Positions 1-6,770 of a stretch of DNA of 25,214 nt are shown piece after piece. The notes under the pieces were generated by a model, which saw nothing but the letters and a program-made list of their open reading frames with translations, was not told where the DNA came from and did no database searches. The first letter of the stretch is position 1; each line of letters starts with the position of its first letter. Origin of the DNA: an uncultured Clostridia bacterium (GTDB taxonomy: Bacteria; Bacillota; Clostridia; Oscillospirales; Oscillospiraceae); NCBI GenBank assembly GCA_937907715.1, contig CALERM010000217.1, positions 1-25,214 of the forward strand, in the 5' to 3' direction. A program made the translations under genes and the position numbers.

Positions 1-562
1 GGGGCGTTTTGATCTCGTCCATCGCGCGGATCTGCATGGGGCTGGTCTGCGTGCGGAGCAGGACCTTTTCGTCCTCTGTAATATAGAACGTGTCGCTGCG
101 GTCGCGCGAGGGATGGTTCTCGGCGATGTTCAGGCGCGTGAAGTTATAATCGGCAAGCTCGACCTCGGGACCGTCGAGCACGCGGAAGCCCATGGAGATG
201 AACAGGTCCTTTGCCTCGTCGAGCGCCTTGTTCATCGGGTGGCGGTGTCCGAGCTGGACGGGGTCTCCGGGAATGGTGACGTCGATGGCTTCTGCTTCCA
301 GCTTCGCTTCCAGCGCCTTTGCCTTGAGGGCGGTCTTCGCCTCTTCGAGCTTTTCCTCGATTGCCGCGCGGACGTTGTTTGCTGCCTGACCCATGACGGG
401 ACGCTCTTCTGCCGAGAGCTTGCCCATCGACTTGAGAACGCCGGTCAGCTCGCCCTTCTTGCCCAGAAAGCGGACGCGCAGCGCGTCAAGCTCGTTGGTA
501 TCCGATGCCTTGGAGAGCGCGTCTAACGCTTCCTGCCGGATTTTTTCCAGTTGCTCTTTCAT
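1..562 (-). CDS. pheS: Phenylalanyl-tRNA synthetase alpha subunit, N-terminal part (runs off the left edge)
   Basis: Reading the minus strand from the ATG at 562 gives 187 residues beginning MKEQLEKIRQEALDAL. This is the N-terminal tRNA-binding coiled coil of PheS. It is followed by the start of the class II catalytic core (PGDPVQLGHRHPMNKALDE, then MGFRVLDGPEVELADYNF and the RLNIAENHPSRDRSDTFY stretch with the HP and RD residues typical of PheS). PheS with PheT charges tRNA-Phe in the cytoplasm. The C-terminal half, and probably pheT, lie beyond base 1. The gene sits about 50 bases after a T-box leader and terminator, so expression should follow tRNA-Phe charging. Nothing in the visible part looks broken. 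Family assignment is firm; the start is supported by the conserved N-terminal sequence. Confidence 0.95.
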   Translation of the reverse strand, partial: MKEQLEKIRQEALDALSKASDTNELDALRVRFLGKKGELTGVLKSMGKLSAEERPVMGQAANNVRAAIEEKLEEAKTALKAKALEAKLEAEAIDVTIPGDPVQLGHRHPMNKALDEAKDLFISMGFRVLDGPEVELADYNFTRLNIAENHPSRDRSDTFYITEDEKVLLRTQTSPMQIRAMDEIKTP

Positions 563-610
563 AAAACAAAAACTCCTTCTTGTGATAATACATAAGTTTT
601 GCGCGGATAG

Positions 611-853
611 GCGTAAAAAATAGCCTCCCGCCCATAAGGGGACGAAAGACATGATCTTCCGCGGTACCACCCGCATTCGCCTGACAGCGCACTCAACGCC
701 CGTAACGGAGCGACCCGGAGAGTCCTACTGGCAGTTCAGACCTCAGCTCGCGGGGGAACGCTCGAACGCTTCGCAGCGGACGGCTTCCAGCACCCCGTCC
801 TCTCTGTCGCTGCCTTAATAAGCGCCGGACAACCCGGTCTCAGCTTTTTTCAG
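611..853 (-). promoter_or_regulatory. T-box riboswitch leader of pheS
   Basis: The minus strand carries the T-box core GGGTGGTACCGCG (complement of 660–672), which pairs with the tRNA acceptor end in this class of leader. Upstream, in transcript order, are an AGAGAGGACGG stretch and the GCTGG–AAGCC element of stem I, then the CCGTTACGG hairpin of stem III (about 690–706). Downstream is the attenuator at 615–650. The order matches a complete T-box leader. By family knowledge uncharged tRNA-Phe would stabilise the antiterminator and permit pheS transcription. I could not place the specifier loop with certainty, so the Phe specificity comes from the gene controlled, not from a codon I read. Confidence 0.92.
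615..650 (-). terminator. T-box attenuator terminator before pheS
   Basis: In transcript sense GTCTTTCGTCC (650–640) pairs over 11 positions, several of them G–U, with GGGCGGGAGGC (633–623) around a 6-base loop. TATTTTTT follows. This is the terminator half of the T-box switch; the competing antiterminator uses the T-box core just upstream. Confidence 0.85.
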
Positions 854-858
854 AAAGT

Positions 859-887
859 ATCTTAGCACAAAGGCTTGAATTTCGCAA
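859..887 (-). promoter_or_regulatory. Sigma-A-type promoter of pheS
   Basis: On the minus strand TTGCGA (887–882) is followed by a 17-base spacer and TAAGAT (864–859). Transcription would begin near 852, just before the T-box leader. The element closely resembles the trpS promoter at 5694–5722: 24 of 30 bases agree from the -35 through one base past the -10. It lies back to back with the nnrD promoter, their -35 boxes 8 bases apart. Confidence 0.8.
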
Positions 888-895
888 CTTAAAAA

Positions 896-924
896 TTGAC
901 TGTTTTTTGGCTTTGCGGTATAAT
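896..924 (+). promoter_or_regulatory. Sigma-A-type promoter of the nnrD–lipoprotein–alr–mazF block
   Basis: TTGACT (896–901), a 17-base spacer and a perfect TATAAT (919–924) form a near-consensus promoter pointing into nnrD. Expected start is near 931, giving a leader of only about 20 bases containing the SD GGGAGGCGGGG. Confidence 0.85.
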
Positions 925-950
925 AATTGCAAAAAAAGGGAGGCGGGGCA

Positions 951-1820
951 ATGGCAAAGCCGGTCTGGACCGCGGAGCGCACCGGGCGTGCGCTGGTAAG
1001 GTCGCTGCTGCCGGTGCGTTCGCGGCTGGCGTATAAGGGAGATTTTGGAAAGCTTCTTCTGCTGTGCGGGTCCAAAGGGCTTGCGGGCGCTGCAATGCTT
1101 GCGGCGCGGGCGGCGCTGCGGACGGGAAGCGGTCTCGTCTATTTGGGCGTGCCGGAGGCAATTTATTCGGTCTGCGCCGGTGCGAGCGCAAGCGCGGTTG
1201 TGTTTCCGCTTGCCTGCGATGCAGATGGGAAGCTTTCGTTTTCCGCGTTCCGGGAGCTGGAAAAAAGGCTTCCTGACATGGACGCGGTCTTATTTGGCTG
1301 CGGCGTCGGGCAGTCGAAGGAGCTGCTCCTGCTTTTAAAATGGCTGCTTGCACATTGCCGCGTGCCGCTCGTTCTGGACGCGGACGGCATAAACCTGATT
1401 GCGCCGCATATGGATGTACTGCGCGGAAGCAGCTGCCCGGTGATTCTGACGCCGCACGACGGCGAGTTCCGACGGCTCGGCGGCAATCCCGGGGCAAAGG
1501 ACCGGGTTTTTGAGGCGATGCGCTTTGCGGCGCAGACAAAGACCGTCCTCCTTTTGAAGGGACACCGGACGATCATCACCGACGGGCTGAACGTCTACCG
1601 CAACACGACCGGAAACCCCGGCATGGCGACCGGCGGCAGCGGGGACGTTTTATCGGGCGTCATTGCCTCGCTTCTGGGGCAGCATGTGATGCCGCTCGAG
1701 GCGGCGGCAGCGGGCGCCTGGCTTCACGGCGCTGCGGGAGATCTTGCCGCCCGGGAGATTGGCGAATACGGCATGATTCCGGAGGATATCATCGAGCGCC
1801 TTCCGCGACTTTTGCGATGA
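951..1820 (+). CDS. nnrD: ADP-dependent NAD(P)H-hydrate dehydratase (stand-alone C-terminal-type domain)
   Basis: This 289-residue ribokinase-like protein dehydrates the S form of damaged NADHX/NADPHX back to NAD(P)H, a cytoplasmic repair reaction. Visible family marks are the KGDFGKLLLLCGSKGLAGAA nucleotide region (29–48), LDADGIN (142–148), LTPHDGEFRRL (167–177) and the catalytic TGNPGMATGGSGDVL (220–234). The reading frame can be extended to a TTG at 927, but that lies over the promoter; the ATG at 951 follows GGGAGGCGGGG and is the likely start. Many bacteria fuse an N-terminal epimerase (NnrE) to this domain; here it is absent and not seen nearby. The gene heads a block with alr, a conserved order in Firmicutes where acpS often stands at this place. 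Confidence 0.92.
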   Translation: MAKPVWTAERTGRALVRSLLPVRSRLAYKGDFGKLLLLCGSKGLAGAAMLAARAALRTGSGLVYLGVPEAIYSVCAGASASAVVFPLACDADGKLSFSAFRELEKRLPDMDAVLFGCGVGQSKELLLLLKWLLAHCRVPLVLDADGINLIAPHMDVLRGSSCPVILTPHDGEFRRLGGNPGAKDRVFEAMRFAAQTKTVLLLKGHRTIITDGLNVYRNTTGNPGMATGGSGDVLSGVIASLLGQHVMPLEAAAAGAWLHGAAGDLAAREIGEYGMIPEDIIERLPRLLR

Positions 1821-1824
1821 ACAG

Positions 1825-2439
1825 GTGAGGCGTTTGCGAAACAAACTGGCGGTATTATTTCTGGCGATCCCGGCGCTTCTTTGCGCGTGCGCCGGCAAAC
1901 AGGCAGACCCGGCGCAGCAGGCGCTGGATTTCCGGCAGGCGCTGCTGGAAAACGGGTGCAGCTTTGAAGCGGAGATCACGGCGGATTTTGAAGATTACGT
2001 GTGCAGCTTTACGCTCTTGTGCGAGGACAGCCCGGACGGCGGCATGCAGATGCGGATTCTTGCACCCGAGACGCTTGCCGGTATCTCCGCACGTGTGGAA
2101 GGCGAGCAGGCAAAGCTGGTCTTCGACGATACGGAAGCGGCATTCGGAACACTATCCGGGCTCGGCATTTCTCCGATGGCGGCGCCCGCGCGTCTGGCGC
2201 AGGCGTGGCGGTCGGGCTATATCCGGTTTTCCGGTGCAGAAGACGGGACTTTGCATGTGACGTATCTGTGCGGCTACGGAGAAGACGAAATTCGCGTGGA
2301 TACCTGGTTTTCAGACAGCGCGCCCATGCGCGCGGAGCTTTCCTGCGACGGTCATACGACCGTGCAAATAGATGTTACAGATTTTAAATTACGAAAGGCA
2401 GAGACAAACAATGAAAGTACTCAAAAGAACATGGGCTGA
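1825..2439 (+). CDS. GerS/YdcC-like LolA-fold lipoprotein (putative)
   Basis: The product (about 200 residues) begins with a short basic stretch and a hydrophobic core ending ALLCACAGKQ. LCAC is a usable lipobox, so a membrane-anchored lipoprotein is expected. The remainder alternates short beta-like segments (FEAEITADFEDYVCSFTLL, MQMRILAPETLAGISARVE), as in LolA/outer-membrane-lipoprotein-sorting-like proteins. Position immediately before alr matches Bacillus ydcC and C. difficile gerS, the latter needed for cortex breakdown in germination. Function here is inferred from position and shape, not from a diagnostic motif. Start is uncertain: the GTG at 1825 has no SD, whereas the TTG at 1834 is preceded by AGGTGAGG. 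The 3' end overlaps the alr start by 29 bases, suggesting coupled translation. Confidence 0.65.
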   Translation: MRRLRNKLAVLFLAIPALLCACAGKQADPAQQALDFRQALLENGCSFEAEITADFEDYVCSFTLLCEDSPDGGMQMRILAPETLAGISARVEGEQAKLVFDDTEAAFGTLSGLGISPMAAPARLAQAWRSGYIRFSGAEDGTLHVTYLCGYGEDEIRVDTWFSDSAPMRAELSCDGHTTVQIDVTDFKLRKAETNNESTQKNMG

Positions 2440-3589
2440 TATCTCGCTGGACAATCTGGAGCATAATTACCGGACATTGCGCGCGCATGTCGGAAAGGGA
2501 CCGAGATTTCTCGGCGTTGTAAAGGCGGACGCCTACGGTCATGGCGCCGTGCAGGTCGGCCGGACGCTGGAGGAGCTTGGCGCGGAGTATCTGGCGGTCT
2601 CCAACCTCGAAGAGGCAATTCAGCTGCGCCGCGGCGGTGTGAATCTTCCGGTTCTGATTCTCGGCTATACGCCCCCTGAGTACGCGCCCGATGAAGCGGA
2701 GATGTCCATCACGCAGGAGGTCCACGGACTTCAGTATGCAAAGGATCTCAACAAGGCGCTCGAGGGCACCGGACGCAGGCTGACGGTCCATCTGAAAATC
2801 GACACCGGCATGACCCGCCTCGGCTTTTTTGCCGACCAGCCTGAGCAGACGCTTGCCGCGCTGGTAGAGGTCGCGCAGCTGCCGAACCTTTACATCGAGG
2901 GCGTTTTCATGCACTTCTGCGTGTCCGACTCCAAAAAGCCGGAGGACGTGGCATTCACAAAATTGCAGTACGAGCGTTTTGTGAACATGCTCGATCTCAT
3001 GAAATCGAAGGGCATCGAGCCGGAAATCCGTCACTGCTGCAACTCCGGCGCGACGATTCTGCGCCCCGAGTACGCGATGGATATGATCCGTCCGGGCGTT
3101 GCAACCTACGGCTTCCATCCGTCGCCCGACACCGTGGGCGAAATTGACCTGCGTCCGATGATGAGCCTGCGCACCTCCATCGCGCAGATCCGCACCATCG
3201 CGGCAGGAAAGTCCATCAGCTACGGCAGAACCTACACGACGCCGGAAGACAAGCTCATCGCAGTTCTCCCGATCGGCTACGCAGACGGTCTGAGCCGCCT
3301 CCTGTCCAACCGCGTTACGTTCCGCATCTGCGGCAAGGAAGCGCCCGTCGTCGGCAGAATCTGCATGGATATGTGCATGGTCGATATCTCTGACATTCCA
3401 GAGGCAAAGGTCGGTACCACGGCGACGCTTTTCGGCTATGATGAGGACGGCACGCTTCTGCCGTGCGAGCGCATTGCAGACATGCTTGGCACAATCAATT
3501 ACGAAATCGTCTGCGATGTCAACAAGCGTGTGCCGCGCTTCTATTACAAGGACGGCAAGCAGGTCGGCATTCTGCAGTACATTGTCTGA
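2411..3589 (+). CDS. alr: Alanine racemase
   Basis: This 392-residue PLP enzyme interconverts L- and D-alanine for peptidoglycan and wall polymers. The PLP lysine is K38 in VVKADAYGHG, the second catalytic residue is Y271 in SISYGRTY, and PIGYADGLSR (287–296), RHCCNSGATI and the C-terminal GRICMDMCMVD are all family features, so the enzyme should be active. The frame extends upstream within the lipoprotein gene, but the ATG at 2411 gives the normal N-terminus and has AAAGG about a dozen bases before it. The sequence reaches a TGA at 3587 without damage. It is probably co-transcribed with nnrD and the lipoprotein. In spore-formers an alr in this position can also limit alanine-triggered germination; that is inference here. 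Confidence 0.97.
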   Translation: MKVLKRTWADISLDNLEHNYRTLRAHVGKGPRFLGVVKADAYGHGAVQVGRTLEELGAEYLAVSNLEEAIQLRRGGVNLPVLILGYTPPEYAPDEAEMSITQEVHGLQYAKDLNKALEGTGRRLTVHLKIDTGMTRLGFFADQPEQTLAALVEVAQLPNLYIEGVFMHFCVSDSKKPEDVAFTKLQYERFVNMLDLMKSKGIEPEIRHCCNSGATILRPEYAMDMIRPGVATYGFHPSPDTVGEIDLRPMMSLRTSIAQIRTIAAGKSISYGRTYTTPEDKLIAVLPIGYADGLSRLLSNRVTFRICGKEAPVVGRICMDMCMVDISDIPEAKVGTTATLFGYDEDGTLLPCERIADMLGTINYEIVCDVNKRVPRFYYKDGKQVGILQYIV

Positions 3590-3717
3590 GCATCCGGCGG
3601 CATCCGGCATAGAATGAATTGAGAGCTTTGCGGACCGTATAAATCTGGTCCTCGCGTGGGAGAATAACAGCAGTTCCAAGCGTATTGCGATTTATTTTTC
3701 CGCGGGGTGTGAAGCGA

Positions 3718-4080
3718 ATGGATACGAACGTAAAACGAGGCGATATTTTCTATGCAGACCTCAGTCCGGTTGTGGGCAGCGAACAGGGCGGCACACGCCC
3801 GGTGCTGATTGTACAGAACGATACCGGCAACCGGCATTCTCCGACGGTGATTGCCGCTGCGATTACCAGCCAGACGGGGAAGGCGCGTCTTCCGACGCAC
3901 ATCAGCCTCTCCGGTCATGATGTGGGGCTGAGCCGGGACTCGATCGTGCTGCTTGAGCAGATCCGGACCATTGACAAGCGCCGTCTGCGCGAACACATGG
4001 GACACGCGGACGAGAGCGTCATGAACCAGGTCGACTCGGCAATCGCGGTCAGCTTCGGTCTTCCCAATACGACTACCTGA
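3718..4080 (+). CDS. mazF: MazF/EndoA (PemK-family) endoribonuclease toxin, no adjacent antitoxin
   Basis: The 120-residue product begins MDTNVKRGDIFYADLSPVVG, followed by SEQGGTRPVLIVQND and SPTVIAAAIT. These are the classic EndoA/MazF signatures, including the conserved R of GGTRP and the SPT segment. MazF enzymes cut single-stranded mRNA at short specific sites. The gene follows alr, as ndoA does in Bacillus, but the 128 bases between alr and mazF contain no MazE-like frame, and the gene after mazF is gltX on the other strand. Start: a TTG at 3685 is possible in frame, but the ATG at 3718 gives the normal family N-terminus; the SD is weak (GGGGTG). Weak translation could help the cell tolerate an unpaired toxin. 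Confidence 0.93.
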   Translation: MDTNVKRGDIFYADLSPVVGSEQGGTRPVLIVQNDTGNRHSPTVIAAAITSQTGKARLPTHISLSGHDVGLSRDSIVLLEQIRTIDKRRLREHMGHADESVMNQVDSAIAVSFGLPNTTT

Positions 4081-4081
4081 A

Positions 4082-4115
4082 AAAAACTCCGTCCGGGCGA
4101 CCGGGCGGAGTTTTT
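4082..4115. terminator. Bidirectional terminator between mazF and gltX
   Basis: The inverted repeat AAAAACTCCG…CGGAGTTTTT encloses a further CCGG/CCGG stem. A-run on one side and T-run on the other allow it to end both the plus-strand mazF transcript and the minus-strand gltX transcript. It starts just after the mazF stop and ends 15 bases before the gltX stop. Confidence 0.88.
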
Positions 4116-4130
4116 ACCGTATTTCCGGAG

Positions 4131-5621
4131 TTATTTGCGCAGAAGGGCAATGCCTGCTTCGATTCTCTTGAGCGATTCCTCTTTTCCGAGCAGCGCGCAC
4201 AGCTCAGTCGCGCCGCCGGGGGTAGACGCCTTGCCGGAGACGGCGACGCGCAGCGGCCAGAGAATGACGGAGTTCTTCACGCCGCGCTCGAGCGCGACCG
4301 CAACGAGCTTTTCATAAAGCGCTTCGTTGCTCCAATCGTCCTGCGCCTGCAAGACGGGCAGCAGCGCCGTGAGCGTTTCCAGAGAATTCTCCAGAGTCGT
4401 CTTGGACTTCTTGTGAATGTAGAGTTCCGGCTCATAGTCCGGCAGCTTGTCAATAAAGTCCACGCGCGCGGGAAGATCGGAGAGAATCTCGCACCGGGAC
4501 TGCACCAGCGCCGCTACCTGGCGAAGGTTCACCGCGGGGTTGGAAATTGCCTTTTTGAGCCACGGCTCGGCCTTCTCGAAGAACTCGTCCGGCGTGAGCT
4601 TTTTCATATACTCGGCGTTCATCCAGCGCAGCTTTTCAATGTCAAAGACAGCCGGAGATTTCGAAATGCCGGAAATCTCAAAGATTTCGGCAAGCTCGGG
4701 AAGGGTAAAGAATTCGCGTTCTGCGTTCTCGCCCTTCGGGCTCCAGCCGAGCAGCGCCACGTAGTTGAGAACTGCCGGCGTGAGGTAGCCCTGTGCAATC
4801 AGGTCCTCGTAGCTGGGGTCGCCATGGCGCTTGGACATCTTGTGCTGTGCATCGCGCATGACGGGCGAGCAGTGGACATAGGTCGGAATATCCCAGCCGA
4901 ACGCTTCGTAGAGCAGGTTATACTTCGGCGCCGAGGACAGATACTCGCTGCCGCGCACGACATGGGTGATGCCCATCAGGTGGTCGTCGACGACGTTTGC
5001 AAAGTTGTAGGTGGGAAGACCGTCGGACTTTAAGAGCACCTGGTCCTCCAGCTCCTTGTTTTCTACCGTAATGTCGCCGAAGGACACGTCATGGAACGTG
5101 GTGGTACCCTCCTGCGGGATACGCTGGCGGATGACGAACGGTTCGCCGGCGGCGACTCTCGCTTCCGCTTCGGCAAGCGGAAGGTCCCGGCAGGCGCAGA
5201 CGTGCTTCCTGATTTCCTTGCTGTCGCTTTCCTCGGAAGACTCCTCGTCGGACTTCTGGCAGAAGCAGTAGTATGCGCCGCCCTTTTTGCACAGGAGCTT
5301 GGCGTATTTTCCGAAGAGGTCCCGCCGCTGCGACTGGATATAGGGTCCCACGGGACCGCCGACGTCGGGACCTTCGTCGTGGGTTAAGCCGCACTCCGCC
5401 ATGGTACGGTAAATGACGTCCGTCGCGCCCTCAATGAGTCTGCCCTGATCGGTGTCTTCAATGCGGAGAATGAACTTGCCGCCGTAGCGCCGGGCGATGA
5501 GCCAGGTGTAGAGCGCGGTTCTCAGATTGCCGACGTGCATGTAGCCCGTGGGGCTGGGAGCAAAGCGGGTGCGTACCTCGCCCTTTGGAATGCGCGCTTC
5601 CATTTCTTCAAAAAAATCCAT
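4131..5621 (-). CDS. gltX: Glutamyl-tRNA synthetase
   Basis: The 496-residue class I enzyme attaches glutamate to tRNA-Glu, and in many Clostridia also to tRNA-Gln for later amidation. The N-terminus has RFAPSPTGYMHVGNLRTALY with the HIGH-type motif HVGN (29–32); the KMSKS-type loop is KMSKR (261–265). C119, C121, C142 and C144 form a CxC…CxC pair that could hold zinc, as in some GluRS. Length and the C-terminal anticodon-binding part look complete. The ATG at 5621 follows GGAGGAA at good spacing, so I prefer it to the internal ATG at codon 7. It is monocistronic as far as visible: its own promoter, and a terminator shared with mazF. No T-box precedes it, unlike pheS. Confidence 0.97.
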   Translation of the reverse strand: MDFFEEMEARIPKGEVRTRFAPSPTGYMHVGNLRTALYTWLIARRYGGKFILRIEDTDQGRLIEGATDVIYRTMAECGLTHDEGPDVGGPVGPYIQSQRRDLFGKYAKLLCKKGGAYYCFCQKSDEESSEESDSKEIRKHVCACRDLPLAEAEARVAAGEPFVIRQRIPQEGTTTFHDVSFGDITVENKELEDQVLLKSDGLPTYNFANVVDDHLMGITHVVRGSEYLSSAPKYNLLYEAFGWDIPTYVHCSPVMRDAQHKMSKRHGDPSYEDLIAQGYLTPAVLNYVALLGWSPKGENAEREFFTLPELAEIFEISGISKSPAVFDIEKLRWMNAEYMKKLTPDEFFEKAEPWLKKAISNPAVNLRQVAALVQSRCEILSDLPARVDFIDKLPDYEPELYIHKKSKTTLENSLETLTALLPVLQAQDDWSNEALYEKLVAVALERGVKNSVILWPLRVAVSGKASTPGGATELCALLGKEESLKRIEAGIALLRK

Positions 5622-5657
5622 CGTGGATTCCTCCGTTGTTTTATTCTTTTCTCACAT

Positions 5658-5686
5658 ACTATATAGTTTTTTTCGCCGCCCGTCAA
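5658..5686 (-). promoter_or_regulatory. Sigma-A-type promoter of gltX
   Basis: On the minus strand TTGACG (5686–5681), 17 bases, then TATAGT (5663–5658). The expected start is near 5651, leaving a leader of about 30 bases with SD GGAGGAA. Its -35 box is 7 bases from that of the divergent trpS promoter. Confidence 0.82.
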
Positions 5687-5693
5687 TGACGGA

Positions 5694-5722
5694 TTGCGAA
5701 ATTTGCGGGTTTGTGATAAGAT
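5694..5722 (+). promoter_or_regulatory. Sigma-A-type promoter of the trpS–tagO–mnaA operon
   Basis: TTGCGA (5694–5699), 17 bases and TAAGAT (5717–5722). Start is expected near 5729, which argues against the in-frame ATG at 5734 as the trpS start. The sequence nearly duplicates the pheS promoter, including a TTTGTG block in the spacer. Confidence 0.8.
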
Positions 5723-5762
5723 AGCCTCAACTATGGAAATTTACAGAAAAGAAGGTATTACC

Positions 5763-6755
5763 ATGGAACAGAAAAAACGCATTTTTTCGGGCATTCAGCC
5801 GAGCGGCGATCTGACGCTGGGCTCTTATATGGGCGCGATCAAAAACTGGGTGGCGCTTCAGGACGAGTATGACTGCCTGTACTGCATCGTCGATATGCAC
5901 GCCATCACCGTGCGGCAGGTCCCGGCCGATCTTCGCAGAAGAAGCCTCGAGCAGCTTGCGCAGTACGTTGCGTGCGGTCTGGACCCGCAGAAAAACATCA
6001 TGTTCATCCAGTCCCATGTGCCGGCGCACGCAGAACTCAGCTGGGTCCTCGGCTGCTACACGCAGTTCGGCGAGCTCTCGCGCATGACGCAGTTCAAGAT
6101 GAAGTCCCAGCAGCACGCGGACAACATCACGGCGGGCCTTTTTACCTATCCGGTCCTGATGGCCGCCGACATTCTCGTCTATCAGGCAGACCTCGTTCCC
6201 GTGGGCGAAGACCAGAAGCAGCACGTCGAGCTCTGCCGCGACATTGCCTCCCGCTTCAACAATTCCTTCCCCGACACCTTCACGCTCCCCGAGCCCTTCA
6301 TCCCGAAGATGGGCGCGCGCATCATGAGCCTGGGCGCGCCGGAGAACAAGATGTCCAAGTCCGACCCCGACGGCTGCGTCTACATCATGGACAAGCCGGA
6401 AGACATCATGCGCAAATTCAAGCGCGCCGTGACCGACTGCGAGACCGCCGTGCGCTATGACCGGGAAAATAAGCCCGGCGTTTCGAATCTTCTTACCATC
6501 TACTGCGCCGCGACCGGCAAAACGATGCAGCAGGCCGAGCAGGAATTTGCGGGCCAGGGCTACGGCGTTTTCAAGCCCGCGGTGGGAGAAGCGGTCGTCG
6601 AGCTCATGCGGCCCATCCGCGAGGAGACGACAAAGCTTCTTTCCGACAGGGCGTATCTCGAGTCGATCTACAAAGAGGGCGCGGAGAAGGCCTCTTACCT
6701 TGCCAACAAGACGCTGCGCAAGGTATACAAAAAGGTGGGCTTTGTGCCCCGCTGA
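5763..6755 (+). CDS. trpS: Tryptophanyl-tRNA synthetase
   Basis: The 330-residue class I enzyme charges tRNA-Trp. It starts MEQKKRIFSGIQPSGDLTLG; TLGS (18–21) takes the place of HIGH as usual in TrpRS, and NKMSKSDPDG holds the KMSKS loop (196–200). AADILVYQADLVPVGEDQKQH is the tryptophan-pocket region. The frame is open further upstream, but the promoter's -10 lies there; the ATG at 5763 follows AGAAGGT and is the right start. It is the first gene of an operon with tagO only 15 bases away. Regulation by a T-box is common for trpS in Clostridia, but this leader of about 35 bases is too short to hold one. Confidence 0.97.
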   Translation: MEQKKRIFSGIQPSGDLTLGSYMGAIKNWVALQDEYDCLYCIVDMHAITVRQVPADLRRRSLEQLAQYVACGLDPQKNIMFIQSHVPAHAELSWVLGCYTQFGELSRMTQFKMKSQQHADNITAGLFTYPVLMAADILVYQADLVPVGEDQKQHVELCRDIASRFNNSFPDTFTLPEPFIPKMGARIMSLGAPENKMSKSDPDGCVYIMDKPEDIMRKFKRAVTDCETAVRYDRENKPGVSNLLTIYCAATGKTMQQAEQEFAGQGYGVFKPAVGEAVVELMRPIREETTKLLSDRAYLESIYKEGAEKASYLANKTLRKVYKKVGFVPR

Positions 6756-6770
6756 TGGGAGTGTGCGCGA

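Noticed and set aside
2384..3679. A 431-codon open frame on the minus strand opposite alr
   Set aside because: It mirrors the well-supported alr gene, is rich in His/Arg/Asp as expected for antisense of GC-rich coding DNA, and has no recognisable motif.
3590..3717. Possible mazE between alr and mazF
   Set aside because: I read the gap in all frames and found no frame with AbrB/MazE-like sequence or a usable ribosome site.
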